Source of the DNA: Vesta saturnalis
Lineage: Eukaryota > Arthropoda > Insecta > Coleoptera > Lampyridae
Reading direction: 5' to 3'
NCBI GenBank assembly: GCA_036346205.1
Contig: JARFJB010001166.1
Coordinates: 13,366,001 to 13,430,000 of the forward strand
Length of the DNA: 64,000 nucleotides
The position numbers were made by a program, and so were the translations under genes. The notes under the pieces were generated by a model that was not told the DNA's origin, did not search any database, and was given only the letters and a program-made list of their open reading frames with translations. Below are positions 47,474-60,800 of this stretch, in pieces (the first letter of the stretch is position 1; every line of letters begins with the position of its first letter).

Positions 47474-48185
47474 TAATCGAACCATGTCATAAATTCGCAA
47501 TTACAATAAACTCCGATGTTTGAGGTATTATCATTTAATGTTTAAATGTAAAGTATTTACTTAATAGTTTCAAAGAACACGCGACTTTTCAACATCATCT
47601 TAATTGCTTTGGTTTCGTTAGAAATGTTGAACCTAGATTGAAGGAGACTTAAGTAGTTCATATTTTGTGCCTACATGCAAATATGTACAAGTGGCAACAT
47701 CGGTAAAGTTATGTCTCTCTCACACTCATATAATGCTTATTGTGTTTCTTTCTAGCTTATTATAAGTCAGACCCGTAATAATGTTTTTCCATACCTGTAT
47801 ACATTAAATTAATTCAAAAGTGTGGCTACTAACCCTGGTCTTCCCTATGTCTTTTTTTAATATTTAAATTAATCAAGCAAAATTAGTGTTGTACCTATAT
47901 CTGCGCCTTAGAGGTAAAGAGTCGTATCTCCAATAATTGATAAAATGGAGTTAGCACCTTCACCGCCGAAACAAGAGTTTAAATTTTGTAATGGTAAAAA
48001 GTCGTACCTTCTAGTAATGCTGGTTGCCGAAATACAGTTCTAAAAAAAAGTAGTATCCAATATTAAAACATTGTATCTCCAACATGCGATTATGCGTACT
48101 TAAATTATTCGTAAACTTCATATTGGTGAACAATAGTAACTCCATCGTATTATTGGGTAATTGCTTGTGGCATTATCGGCGACAA
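47474..48185. other. No recognised gene (710 bp)
   Basis: AT-rich DNA with a twice-repeated GTCGTA-C-TCC/T word around 47920-48080 (for example GAGTCGTATCTCC and AAGTCGTACCTTC). This may be subterminal debris of element P7. No coding trace. Confidence 0.35.
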
Positions 48186-48186
48186 T

Positions 48187-48397
48187 ATGACTTCAAGAGG
48201 ACGAAAACTAATTGATCTAGCTTTAGCTGAGCTCACAAACAACTCTATATTAGCAGGTAAGTAGCATTTTTGTTTTATAAAATAGATACTGCCAAAGGTT
48301 ACTTATTTGTTATTCCAGTCGCATTTTTTCCATCATTAAGATTACCAAAACTATTAAATAAAGTGTCTTAAGTGGACCTCACTGCCCCAGTCTCCCC
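48187..48397 (+). mobile_element. Right-end remnant of pogo-like element P7 with a small exon-like ORF
   Basis: The right terminus read inward from TA (48398-48399) is GGGGAGACTGGGGCAGTGAG followed by GTCC. It resembles the ends of P4 and P5 in layout. Just upstream, 48187-48256 encodes MTSRGRKLIDLALAELTNNS and a few more residues, and ends at a splice-donor match CAG|GTAAGT. The remainder of any gene is gone. Attribution to the pogo-like group rests on the terminus only. Confidence 0.5.
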
Positions 48398-48479
48398 TAG
48401 CTAAAAACCCAAATTTAAATGTTTGATAGATTGCCAATATACCATATTTGCATTCAGCTACTGTTCATAAAATATTAAA

Positions 48480-49096
48480 ATCAGAAAAATATCACGCTTA
48501 TTATTATTCACTGCACCAAGAACTATTTGATTCAGATAAAATTAGGAGTGAATTTTGACAGATTGTAAGGGAGAAGGTAAACGCCGATAACTATTTTATA
48601 AAAAATATTTACAAACAAATCAACGTTTTTGTTACAAGGGTAGCCGAATTACCAAAATTTTTGATTTTGGAGCACAGTGAATCCACGTAAAATTTTGCAG
48701 AAATATTCTCAGTACCCACAAAAGCTGAATGTATGGGCAGGGGTTTTTGGTTTGCAAATTATTGGACCAGGTTTGGAAGAAGTAGTGGGAAACAGAAAAT
48801 AAATAATCTGGTACCAACAAGATGGTTGTCTGACACATTATAGTAAAAATGTAAAAATTACCTGAACCAGAGTTTTCCGATTGCATGGATAAGTGGAGTC
48901 GGTATAATTAGTTGTTCAGCTAGACCTCCTGATCTAACACCGTGCGAATTCATTTTGTGGCCTTTTTTTGAATCATTACAAAATGTACTTAATATTAGAA
49001 AAGTGTCATAAACTTACACAAACACAACCATGCAAAGTTCGGCAAAAGTTTCATGATATATTGGGCTACTGTCTGGCAAATAATTGTGATTACGGA
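48480..49096 (+). pseudogene. Mariner-type transposase remnant 6
   Basis: Strongly decayed. QYPQKLNVWAGVFGLQIIGP in shifted frames (48712-48771) and a decayed WYQQDGCLTHYS-like second Asp block near 48815 are readable. The C-terminal RQKFHDILGYCLANNCDYG (about 49038-49095) also shows. The SINE copy 4 starts right where the coding trace ends. Confidence 0.7.
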
Positions 49097-49378
49097 AGAT
49101 AATGGGTTCAATTCGCGTTACTGTCTATCCTGTATGAGGTTTTCTTATGGGGTTTTCTCATATACATATACTCGCATCATGCGGGACTATTTAGGCGATG
49201 CTGACGTAGTAACACCCCACCCTCCAGGAACCATAACTGTATTCCTGTCGACCCTATCCTGACCGCACATACTTAATGTATGTGTGTAAGTTGGAACTCT
49301 ATGATTGTGGCTGGAGGAGCTTATAAAGCTCAAACAGATCGCCCTCCCCCTTGGGGAAGTAATGAACCCTTTTCCAGT
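49097..49378 (+). mobile_element. tRNA-derived SINE, copy 4, diverged and head-truncated
   Basis: The A box is missing. The B-box part GGGTTCAATTCGCGTTAC and the body match the other copies with many changes (TATGAGGTTTTCTTATGGGG; CCTATCCTGACCGCACATAC; TATGATTGTGGCTGGAGGAG). It contains the CCTCCCCCTTGGGGA palindrome also seen in copy 2. It is the oldest-looking member. Confidence 0.8.
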
Positions 49379-50049
49379 CCTTCTAAGTTGCTGCACAACT
49401 ACATGTTTGAATATCAGCTTCCACTGACTAAAACTAATTACAAATTGAACATTTTCCCTCTTCTCGATCACACGAAAAAATGCATTAATATGAAAAACAA
49501 ACATTCACCCTTTCGATACACCGCATCACACACTCTTTCCGCCGGAATTCAGAACCGTAACTAGGGGGGGGGGGGCTGGCCAATGCGGAGGCCTGTTAAG
49601 AAAATGAAATCTGGTACAAATCCTGAAGTTTGACAAGTTTTATTTTCTGTAAATATTAAATTTTGCCATACGGGCACAGTCCTGTCCTGCCAACTGGTAA
49701 GCCGCCCGCCGCCGTTCATGAGCAAAATAAGTTCGTTAGCGAATGCGATGCGCCGACGCTTTGTTTTCACACATCACACGGGCACTAATGCAATCATTTT
49801 ATAATTATGTTTTTTTACTGTTCTGTTTGTTTGTTTACTTTGTTTATTACTAACTGTTTTTGAGAATGTTCCTTCCTTCCTTTCACTTTAGTTTTTAGAG
49901 AATGTGATTTGTTTTTTTAAGCCAAATGTACCTTAAACCAAAGTTTTTTACTTTAGTAAACAATAGTTTTATAACATATACTCTTTTGTACTCTTATTTG
50001 ATACCTAGTTCTGACCTTTAAAATATGATAAAACAATATTGAAGTAATC
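49379..50049. other. No recognised gene; G12 run
   Basis: Contains a run of 12 G at about 49564-49575 and a GC-richer patch near 49680-49730. No protein trace and no clear element ends. Confidence 0.4.
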
Positions 50050-50324
50050 CAATTTTACTTTTTTTTGGGTCAAAGTTACCCAGGAACTGTCCTACTTTGA
50101 CAATCTACTAAAATACATAGGGTGTCGAAGTTACCCCATATACCGGGTAACTTCGACACCAAAAAGAGAGGAAAGGGAGTAGGGGACAAAGCTGATATTT
50201 TCGTAGTTGAAAGCCAAGACATCAAGTGTTACAACGGCACAAGAGTCAACTGTTTCTAGTTGACACATTTTGGTGGGCGAGGCTAAATATGTCAAAAACT
50301 TGTCGAAGTTCCCCCGGTTTACGG
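50050..50324. mobile_element. Right-end remnant of pogo-like element P8
   Basis: The terminus read inward from TA (50325-50326) is CCGTAAACCGGGGGAACTTC followed by GACA. The word GTCGAAGTTACCC and its reverse GGGTAACTTCGAC recur at about 50121 and 50145, and GTCAAAGTTACCC at about 50070. No transposase is left. Confidence 0.7.
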
Positions 50325-50584
50325 TATGTCTCTTCGGTTTCAAAATGTGATTTAATTTTAACTTTACCCACACCAAAAAAAGAAGACAGCATCTATCAAT
50401 CTGATTTTATTCATGTACTGATTTAATTCCTCATAAAAATATATTTTGAGTTCGATTTTCATGTTTATTTTATAATTTCCTTATTTAAAATTTTCTAAAC
50501 ACAAATCTTTGAAAAAACAAGTTTTTGATTTGAGTTTAAATATATTAAATAGAATATTTTGTAACTGTACTGACAGTAGACATT

Positions 50585-51151
50585 AATATTACCCCGGATA
50601 ATTAGTGGTCAAAATCATCCCGACATATATAATATGCAATTTCTAGCTTGTGATCAAAGACACCCCAGTCAGTCAGGTGACTGTAATCAGGAATTTTTTA
50701 TGAATATGGATGCATATTGAACACTGTACACTATATTTTATTATGCAATTCGATAAAAAAAAGCCTAAACATGAAAACTGGTAAAATAGAGTTTTCTTAG
50801 TTGTAGTAGTAATAAAAATATCAACAATAGTAGATTTCGCAACTAGTGCGCTGTTTACACATTTCTTGGTGCGAGGCTGTTCTTTTTACCCGAGGCGTAG
50901 CCGAAGGATAAAATATATGGCCGAGCACCAAAAAGGTGATAGCGCACGTGTTGCGAATACATTTTTTTGTAATCGTTCACATAAAATTAGAAAAAAATTA
51001 AATTTTGAAATATTTGTTGACAAATGTCAAATTAAATACATAAACAAAAAAGTTTATATATTTAGTTATATACCACTTTTCTCTTTATGTATTAAAAGTA
51101 GCGATTACAAAAAAATGTTTTTACTTTGATCAAAGCAACCCCGATTTACAG
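50585..51151. mobile_element. Right-end remnant of pogo-like element P9
   Basis: The terminus read inward from TA (51152-51153) is CTGTAAATCGGGGTTGCTTT followed by GATC. The word GATCAAAG/GGTCAAAA with CCCC recurs at about 50613 and 50652. A GC-richer piece at 50865-50960 lies inside. No transposase is left. The terminus is closest to P3 and P8. Confidence 0.65.
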
Positions 51152-51828
51152 TATTCTAAATCAGTAACTGTAAAGACACAATAGAAGCGCTCTCTTTTAT
51201 AAAAATTGGAATGAAGTTTTTTTCACAGCATGTATGACAACGTCTACACATATTATTAACAATACTGTTTATAATTAGCTTCGTTATTAAGATATTTATT
51301 TTTCTCTCAGAACTATAACGGGAAATATACCAACTTGTATATGGTATTTGAATTTCTTGTACTAGTTTATTCAATTCTTAGGTAATGGTTATTAAAAATT
51401 TGAAGTAATATGCGTAGATACTTCTTATTTCTTATTTTTATTATTACCAAACTTTCGTAGAGTTTGAAGGAGTTCGATTCTAATTACCGCTATTGTGGTT
51501 TTTCCTTTTTCCTATAAACATATAGCGGTATAAAATAAAAGGAATAACATGTGAGTTCCTTATTTTCCAAACTTTTTTTTGTGCTGATATTAGCGAAACA
51601 ATTAGAACAAAATGTTAAGCCGTTTCATTATTGTTAATGAAAACTATTACTTAAAATAACTCAATATGCAAAGTGCATCAACAAATGTTTCGAATTTTCT
51701 CAATTTGAAGGTTTGGTTAAAATTCTAAAACTTTAGATTATGGTTACGATAAATACCTGTATACTACAAAATAACCAAATCAAAGAGGGCAACATAAAAC
51801 TGTAGATTATATGAAACTTCTATTTCTT
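51152..51828. other. No recognised gene (680 bp)
   Basis: AT-rich DNA downstream of the PXYLP1-like gene. A short SINE-like trace (GGAGTTCGATTCTAATTACC, about 51469) may be a decayed B-box region. Nothing else is seen. Confidence 0.4.
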
Positions 51829-51834
51829 TTTATT
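51829..51834 (-). terminator. Poly(A) signal AATAAA of the PXYLP1-like gene
   Basis: AATAAA on the minus strand, 35 bases after the stop codon at 51871-51869. It is well placed for a short 3' UTR. Confidence 0.6.
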
Positions 51835-51868
51835 CATCGACAGAATTTACTTATATGACTAGACACAT

Positions 51869-54800
51869 TCACAACGTTTTTGTCACACACGAATCTTTGA
51901 AATTCGTAAAATTTAAACTTGTAAAATAATCATCGTGTATAAATCGTACGATATCCTCTATTTTACATAACGCAGTATCTTGACCTATATTAACTAGTTC
52001 TTTACAAAATTGAACCTGCCTCGTGACATCTTTACCATTACTTAAAATTCTGAAATATACATCTCTAGCTCCATTTAATAATTGCCTATTGTCACTATAA
52101 ACTTCTATGATAATTCGACCAGCATAACGTAAAAGATGTGGATCGTTTTGTAAACCCAATGCAGTTGATAATTGTTCTAAAGTGTGGTCATGACCTGAGT
52201 ACAAAATTAAGTAAGGACCACTATTTGATACCTAAAAATATACTTGTTTTCCTAAATGTAACACAATATGTAATATTACCATATGTAGCATCTGTGATAC
52301 TATATGTTTTATAAGTCCGTAAGATTTTAATAGACAGTATCGTTTCCAATTCACATTTGCCCATTTTTGATAATTCACCCAGTCTGTGTACGAAAAAATT
52401 CCCGCAACATTTTGTCTTCTAAAAAGAAATTCATATTTAAGGTTTAGAAATGAGAAGAGTTTAATAAGCAATGCAATTACTAGACTTTGTTCATTTAGTG
52501 TGTGGTAAAGCTAAAGTAAGTAGAAGGAAGAGGAAGGGCTAAAGAGATGATCAATCACTATCCAGCTATTTCAGTATAGTTTTGTAAAAATAGTGTATCC
52601 TAATAAAAATTACAGAATCGGATGTGACCAGCACATGACTTTCTTAGACTTGTGTCTGGATACATTACCGATTACAAAATAAATAGAGAAAACCTTATGA
52701 CTATTATGTTAGGACACATTTCCACTTAAGAAAATACATGACTCAAGTAGGGTACGGATAGTTTTAATTCATTCATATTTACGCTCATATGAAATGTCCT
52801 TGCTCCTTTACTTATTCATTTAATCAAACCAAAAATAATAAAAATAATTCTTTGTTTTCATAAGACAACCAGATTTTTAAATTAAATAAATTAATTTTCA
52901 AGACTTACTTGATTACCAATTCTTAAAATTAATACATACAAGATATCCACAGAAAGTACTTTAAAGCCTTACAAAATATCATTTTTAGAGCTTATTTAAT
53001 AATCTATGAAACACTTTTGTAGAGAAACTTGACTAAAATGAAATGAAAAAGATGATAGTTTTTAATAATGTTCACAAATGGGAAATTAAGAACTTTTTTG
53101 AAGTACCTTTTTGGGGTTTATTTATTATCCTGCAAAAAATGTTCAGAAAGAAAATTTGTCCAAAATATAATTGGCTTTAAAAGACGTCTGGACACTTCTT
53201 GCTCCAAAGTTGATAGTTTTTCATATATTCATAAACTGTTAGGGGTTCTTTTGAAGTACTTCCTTAGAACTTAATTATTATCCTACCAAAAAAACTTGTC
53301 TAAAATTATATTATCTTTAAAATAAGGTTTAACGCGTTTAACTATAAAATTGAAGATTTCTATAAATCACTAAAGAGAATTTATATATTGTTTCCAAGTA
53401 CCATTTTTAGGGATAATTTTATTATATATTACGCCAAAAACTATGCTTAAAAAAGATCTCTAGTCGATATTCATAAAAAGTACTTTACAGCATAATATAC
53501 GTTAGCTTCGTTAGGGCTTGTTCATTACCCTACAAACACCTTCATAAAGAAAAAAAAAACAAAAATCGATTTATCTTTAAAAACGGCTATACACTTCTTA
53601 TTATAAAGTTAATAGATTTCGAGATACTTACAAAAGACACTTTGGACCCTCTACAAAGTACTTTTATTTGTAAACATATTCAAAAAACTTTAAATGAAGT
53701 TTCAGTCGAGTCCAATGGTGTATTTTTTGTTATCTTGGCTACTAATGTAACTTGACAAAACCTACCTCTTTAAAATATGTATCTCTACAGTTTTTGCTCC
53801 AAAGTTGATAAGATTTTGAGATACTCACAACATATGTTGGAAATCGTCTGGAGTGCTTTAAAAATACGTAAAGGGTAAAATCGTCAAAAATTCATCATAG
53901 ATGTTTTATTAGTTGAGTTGATCGGCCTATTTTCAATTTTTTTGCTTTTGTAGCGTGACGTTTTGGAAGCTTCCATCACCAAGCTTAGCCCTGAGGACTG
54001 ATTTCGCATTTAAGTCTAATTCATTTACTTTTGAATTTTTCCAAAGCACTTGACTACTCTCAAAACTTTTTCGTGGTTGAACAGTAGTTTGTTGCCCATG
54101 TTGCGCCGTAACCTACTGTGCAGTAGTATTACGCGCTTATTGGGTTTCATTCCTATACTAGCTTGGCTTATGTGCCACTATCTGTATGTTATCCCATTGG
54201 ATTCGGCGGTTTTCGTTTCAGACAGCTATACGCAATTATTGATCTTTCTGTTTCGCCTTTGCGGATGTTTTTCTTGTGTTCCTGAGTTCTCACTTTGAGT
54301 GGTCTACTGTTCTCTCCTATGTATTATCTACTGCATTCGCATGGTAAATTGTATACACAATCCTTGGAGTTCTGGTCTTCATTGTGCGTTTTTTTTTTGT
54401 TAGTATTCCTCTGAGCGTTCTTGGCGATTTGAAGGCAGTGCGTGTAGCCTATCCTTCGAACTTTGTGCGAGGTAACTGGTATATTGGTATTGCCGCTCTG
54501 TATTCAGTTTCTTATTTTTCAGTTACCCATTCCCTGTTTAGGTTAGGTGTTAGATCGAAGTAGCCCTTTTTTTTAAGTGTTTTAGTGATATTTTCTTTTT
54601 CTTACTTTCAGGTCTTCTTGGCTCGAGCATATTGTTTCAGCTCTATAGTACAAGCATCTTCCCACGCGAACAGGTGCCCCATTCTGTTGAAACCACATAT
54701 TGTGGCGAACGTTTAAAGGTAAATCGTCAAAGTACTTAGGTAAAATTATTCTTAGACAATGCAAATAATAATCACCATTTAGTCTTGAGGCAACAAATAT

Positions 54801-57800
54801 GGCCCTAGTCCAGTATTGTCGATAATGCCACCCCAAATATTAATGGAAAAATTGAGTTGATCTTTTCCTAAAGCAATAGCTTTGGGATTCTCATAATCGC
54901 AAATGTAGCTGTTGCGACTATTGAAATAATCATCTTTGGTAAAAACATGCCTCATCTGTAAACAGAATGCTTCAAAGAAAATCAGGTTCATTTCGATTTG
55001 GTTGAATATACCAATTGGAAAAATCCAGATGATCAGGATAATTTGCTGGAGTCGTTGCTTGAACCTTCTGTTTGTGGTATGGGTAAAGTAATTCCTCACT
55101 CACAGCAGACAGTTGATTGGCTAACATTCACGAAATTAGGCAATACACGAATGCTGGTATCGGGCTGATTATTAATTCGGTTCAAAATTGCACCTTCAAG
55201 AACTACCGTGCGACTTGTTCTTGGACGACCAGCACCACCAGGACTTTTCAACGAACCATATTCTTCTTAATCGACGATGAATTCTTTCAAAAGTTGAATG
55301 GTACGGAGGTTGACGATTAGGAAACCGTTCTGTACACAAACGCACAGCTTCATGGCCATTACAAAAAGTTTCAAATTAAACTGTCATTTAAATAATAACA
55401 GTATTTTTGAAATTTACTTCTAAAATATTGTGAATTCTACTTACCTATTAGATTGTTAATTTGCAACTAATAAATGCCAGGAACAAGATATGTATCTTCA
55501 ATATTAAAATTTTCCCGAAAACTACTTACTTTAGAGCTTTACAGAAGGTAAACATTTTCGTGTAAAAGACTTTAGATATTCCAACACTACCACTGAAATT
55601 CATTTGATACCAGTGACGTAGAAGTTACAGGGTTAATTACTTCAAACGACCCCTATATCTACCCCTCTGACATATTTAAAAATTACTTCATATGTTGCAC
55701 AACACGTTATTCCTTATGTGTTATAAGTCAACCGAATCTCATTTATGTACCCTTATGATTTTAGGAGTCACAGACAAAAAACGAACAACAAATTTTTTCT
55801 TTAACGACCTGTATCTAATAAACGACGCAACTTCAAGGGTACGTTTATGTGAACTTTTTCATATTTAGAGGTATACTTTCATCTCCCGACGTTTGTTGCA
55901 ATATTTACGGGACACCCTGCATATGTATGTATGTATATATTTTGAATGTTTAATATAAGAGCAAATTTTAATAAGTTAAAAATATCTGCATCTCGACTAA
56001 TGTACTCTTGCCCCTATTTGCTAATATACAGCAATACATAAGAAAGTTATGTGCTAGCCATATCATATTTTTTGAATAAATATATAGTCACATTATCAAA
56101 AAGGTGACAACTAAATAGATATTGTTGTAAGGAAATAGGCTATAATTGTTGATTGAAGAAGTTGGGGAAGATATGCAATCTTACAGCAAAATGTGTACTG
56201 TTGCCCCCACTATAGGTATCCCAGTAGGCCACACCCCTCTGCCTACAAACTTAAGTACCAGAAAGTGTCGCCGTCCTAAGCTTCATGACTAAATACCAAA
56301 CTAACAGCAAAATAATTTTATGATTCATTCATTTGTTTGTTCAAACGAGAAAAATCTTTAGAAAAGCAACATAATTTGAAAACAATTCAATCGTTTATTT
56401 CAGAAAGGGTCATGTCACAATTCATTTACTATTTACTTACACGTATTTACTTCTAATTGTAAAAATAAAGAAATTAATTTAAAGTAGGTAAACTAAATAT
56501 TTCATTACTTAATTAATTAGTATACATAAAAAAGATCGTATTGATATTCATTTTTTTATTTTTATTGCTATTTACGAGTTGCTATTGTGAATCTGTAACG
56601 GCAATTATTATTGAACAGATATTACCGCGTACAAATAATGACATTGTGCCTCTTCATAATCCATAAAGTAAACAAAAAATAGATTATACCTGCATTCTTA
56701 TAACTACATATTCAATTTAAAAAGAACTTTTGGGTATTTTGTATTTTTAAATCTTTTATGTACATATTAAAGTTTCAAAACTTATTCTAAATGTTATACA
56801 TATGTGTGTTCCTTAGTTTCTTAACATTAACACATTTACAACCAACGCTAGGCTTTAAGAATTTTGATTTTTCGATGCTCCTTTTTATTTTATTACTATC
56901 GAGTCGGAGATATTGAATATGTTCCGATTCATCTTTACATTTCTATAAATTTTAAGCATAATTAACAAGTTGTAAATGTCTTTAATATGTTTGTTACAAA
57001 AATGACTAAGATGTAAATTATTTTCTAACAATAAATCTTTAAGAATATTTTTATAAACAAATGAACATTTATTATGGGAAAAAGATATATTAAATGATAT
57101 TAATAATTTCGATACAAACTCAAGAAAAACGTCTGTTGGTCTCTTTAAATACAAAATTTGATCTGCACCATAATCCTTACATAATAAATAAAATTCATTT
57201 GCGGAATATAGTTCATCCTCATTTTTTATTGCTTTTGCATTCAATGCAGTCGTATTTTTTTAATAATTTAAATACTACATAACCAGCAAGATATACTGTA
57301 TGATGTTAAATATAATATAATGTTAAATCGCATTGATTTTTGAACGAATTTGAACAATTCACGTAAATGCAAGTGTGATTTGCTGTGGACATTGTAACAA
57401 AATCGGAGCCTTTTAAACAGGTTTTATGAATTTCCACTAAGTACCGCAATTAGGAGTCGCCGAACGCACTGCAAGACGGTCGCAAAGTGAATAACGAGTT
57501 TCGACCCATACCGGGTTGTCCGCCCTCTATATGTCGACCCTTTTATGTGGTACATGTTTGGTCATAAGGCTGCGTATCTTTCCCAACTCCTTCAATCAAC
57601 GCTATAATTTATTAAGAGATATTGTTGAACACAAATATTTGACAAATTATTTATCAGATTAAATGATATTATGTATTTATGTATTTAAAACAGTTTGTTC
57701 ATTATACAATTTTAAACAAAAAGTAGTGAATGCTGTAAAATCCATACATCTAATTTGGTAAACTAAAAAACAATTAAAATCATTCAAGTGATGCTACAAC

Positions 57801-60800
57801 TTAGCATTAAAAAAAGTACATTATATTTGAAAAATCATTTTTTGACAATTTACCATTTTTCTGTGAATGATGTGAGACATTTCATTGAAAAACCACCGTT
57901 GGCCTATTTGATTAAATTGACTTTATTCTGACTACCTCTTAAATTTTCTGTGGGGCTTTAAGCATTCATCTGCAAATTCATTTTTTCTAAATTATAATTA
58001 TCTGTTATTACAAAGGAAATTTCGTTTATATTATTGACTAATACCTCTCCTGTTTATTGTTGTTATTGATACAGTGTGACCCTGATAATCCGGATTAATT
58101 AAAACCGTGATGATCTTACTAAAGCGAAAAGTCTCCTTTATTAAAAAAAAAACAGAATCACAAAATACATTTATAAGCAATAGTTAGAGAAACTTAAAAA
58201 AAATAATTTTTTTAAATAATTTGTAATTTTTGTTTGTTTAGCCCTTTTCTAATTAATTATTAATCTTTCAAGTACAAGAATCCCATTTCGTGGAATATTA
58301 TTTTCTTCTGCCCGCTTAATGCACACCTTAAAACCTTTGACGTTATTCTTAACAGTATGGTTTGTACTGTTTAATTCTGAACCTTCGTCATCACTACTAC
58401 ATGGTTCATCTGTACCATCTATGTATTCCAATGGTAACAAATCCTCATCATTTTGAAGCCAGTTACGAATTTCTAGGCTTGTAGTTTTTGTTCAGCGAGA
58501 GCATTGGTCATATCTGAAACATCTATAAAAAACTTATAGAGCAACAGAACAAAAACACTAAATGAAAAATTACATGTTAACAAACTGAACTTGTTTACCT
58601 ACCATATATTCATTCAAGAAAAGCAGATTGAGGCACAATTGATTTAAAGAATTAGATCTTCAGCATCATACTCTGGTGTCTTGTCTCTTGAGCCATAATG
58701 TTGTGTCAGCACTTTTTTAAGGCTGCGAACACTTTTTCGCAAGTGTTAGATAGTAGACACGTAGCTTTCTTCAAATTAATCTCTTTTAACAACATAACAA
58801 CGTTCTCTTCATCACTAGATAAAATATGGACTAAAAGACTTTTCCAGTAAAATAATATTGTCAGTCTGCTTACATTTTGATCCATTGGTACAAAAGTGCC
58901 ATACAATATGGTGGAAGAAATAGTTGTCCATCCTCACTAGTTAGTTCCAAGACTCAAGGCACTATCGACAATTTACAGGATGTTTTCAGGCAAATTAAAA
59001 TTCCTTAAATGACTACTAAATTGATAAATGAAAGAAAAGTGAAACCAGTCTACAGGAATTGCTGCAGCCATCCATGCATTGGCAGACGATTTTTATTCAA
59101 CAGGTATGTTCACATTTTTACACATATTAGGATTTCTTGCCCTATCACTAACAGTTTTAACTTTTGTGAATCATCAGTATTGCAACATGTTAAAAATGTA
59201 AAACGTTATTTGCTTAATTTTCGACCTGGTGCGGTCTTTCACTGGGAACAAACCAGTGTTTTTTCTGGTAATATTTTCTAATATCATCGGTATTGTATAT
59301 TTGGGTAGCTGTTAGGTTTAATTGTTCTATCGTCCTTTTAAACTCAGTTACAAAAGGATTGACGGCACTTTGATCATCATTTTTCACCACAGACTTTTAA
59401 AGCGTGGAAGCAATGTCTCGCTCTAAAGTTACAAATCCAGCCCCTGCTAGCTCTAAAGTTATCATTTCCATATGATTCATTGTTTTAGCAGATAAAATTT
59501 CATAGGAAATTGGGACGTGCCTTGATTGTTGTGTAGAAATACCATGAATACAAACAAGTTTCAATTTCTAGATATTTGGCATTTCGTAAAGTTTTTCTGG
59601 CGCCGGGACCAGAATCACATTTGCCAATAAATCTAAAATGAAGTGACACAGACATAAAGAAGTTCGAAATGATCATTAGATCAATCGTACCTGCTAATTT
59701 TGTGTTTGTCCCGTTTTATATCAGATTGTTGGTGTTACCATTTGCCGACACTTTTCCACTTTCTCCACCGGCGAGTCTTTTAATTATATCGGATTTTTGT
59801 TTTATTGACAATGTTGTATGTTTTCTTTTAGGGGACATTTTAATATGTAAAGAATATTTATTTGCCATCGAAGCAATTATCAATCATCAAGCATGATACC
59901 AAGCAGTCACACTGCTTATGTGAACCATCAGATATTACATCTATTAAAGTTTAGGTACATAGTTATGGGAATACCCTCACAGAAGGCGTCAGAGGCCCAG
60001 ATCCAGATTACTGAGTACTCTCAAATCTGAACTACAAAGTACCTCATGAAAGTAAAATGCTTGTTCGGATTATTGAAGAATCTAGTTTAACAAAGACCCG
60101 CATTATCGAGTTTGTATTTTGAACAAGCCACAAAAAATCTACAGTTTGTTGATTATGAATTTTCAGATATACAGATATGTAAGTTAGGGAAAGGAACCAA
60201 AGGACACCATGAAAACAAATGAACAAACACAATAGAATGTATCATACTTACGTTAATTTTAAGCTACATGTAATTTGGATGATATTAACTTATAGTCACA
60301 GTCATTTTTGATACTATAAACAAACCATACACATCTAAGGATATAACGTAATAATGTAGGCTACGCCAAGGTTTTCTATTTAGACGATTGAGCCCCATCT
60401 GGATATATACACAAACCCCGTAAAACATTTTTTGCTATTGAAATTTGGTAAACAACTCAGTAGAGCATTCTCCTGTCAGATACAATTCTGGGTCCTTTGA
60501 AAGAAAAGTGATTATATTTCCCTAAACCAGATCACGTTTATTTTGTAAAATTTCTATTTGAATATTAAATCCATTATAATTACATACTTTAAAATTACAT
60601 AAAACCACCCACGCCATCTGTGGGTTGTGGTCAAGAAGTAAACCACTGTGGTCTACTTGATTATATTGACTTTACTTTTACCATCGAATTTTCTGTGGGC
60701 GGTCAAGCACCACCGCATTATAAAACGAACATGTCAAAAGCAATCGGCGAAACAGAAAACTTTAATAAAGTCTGTATTACTTTATATCCTTACAATTTAA

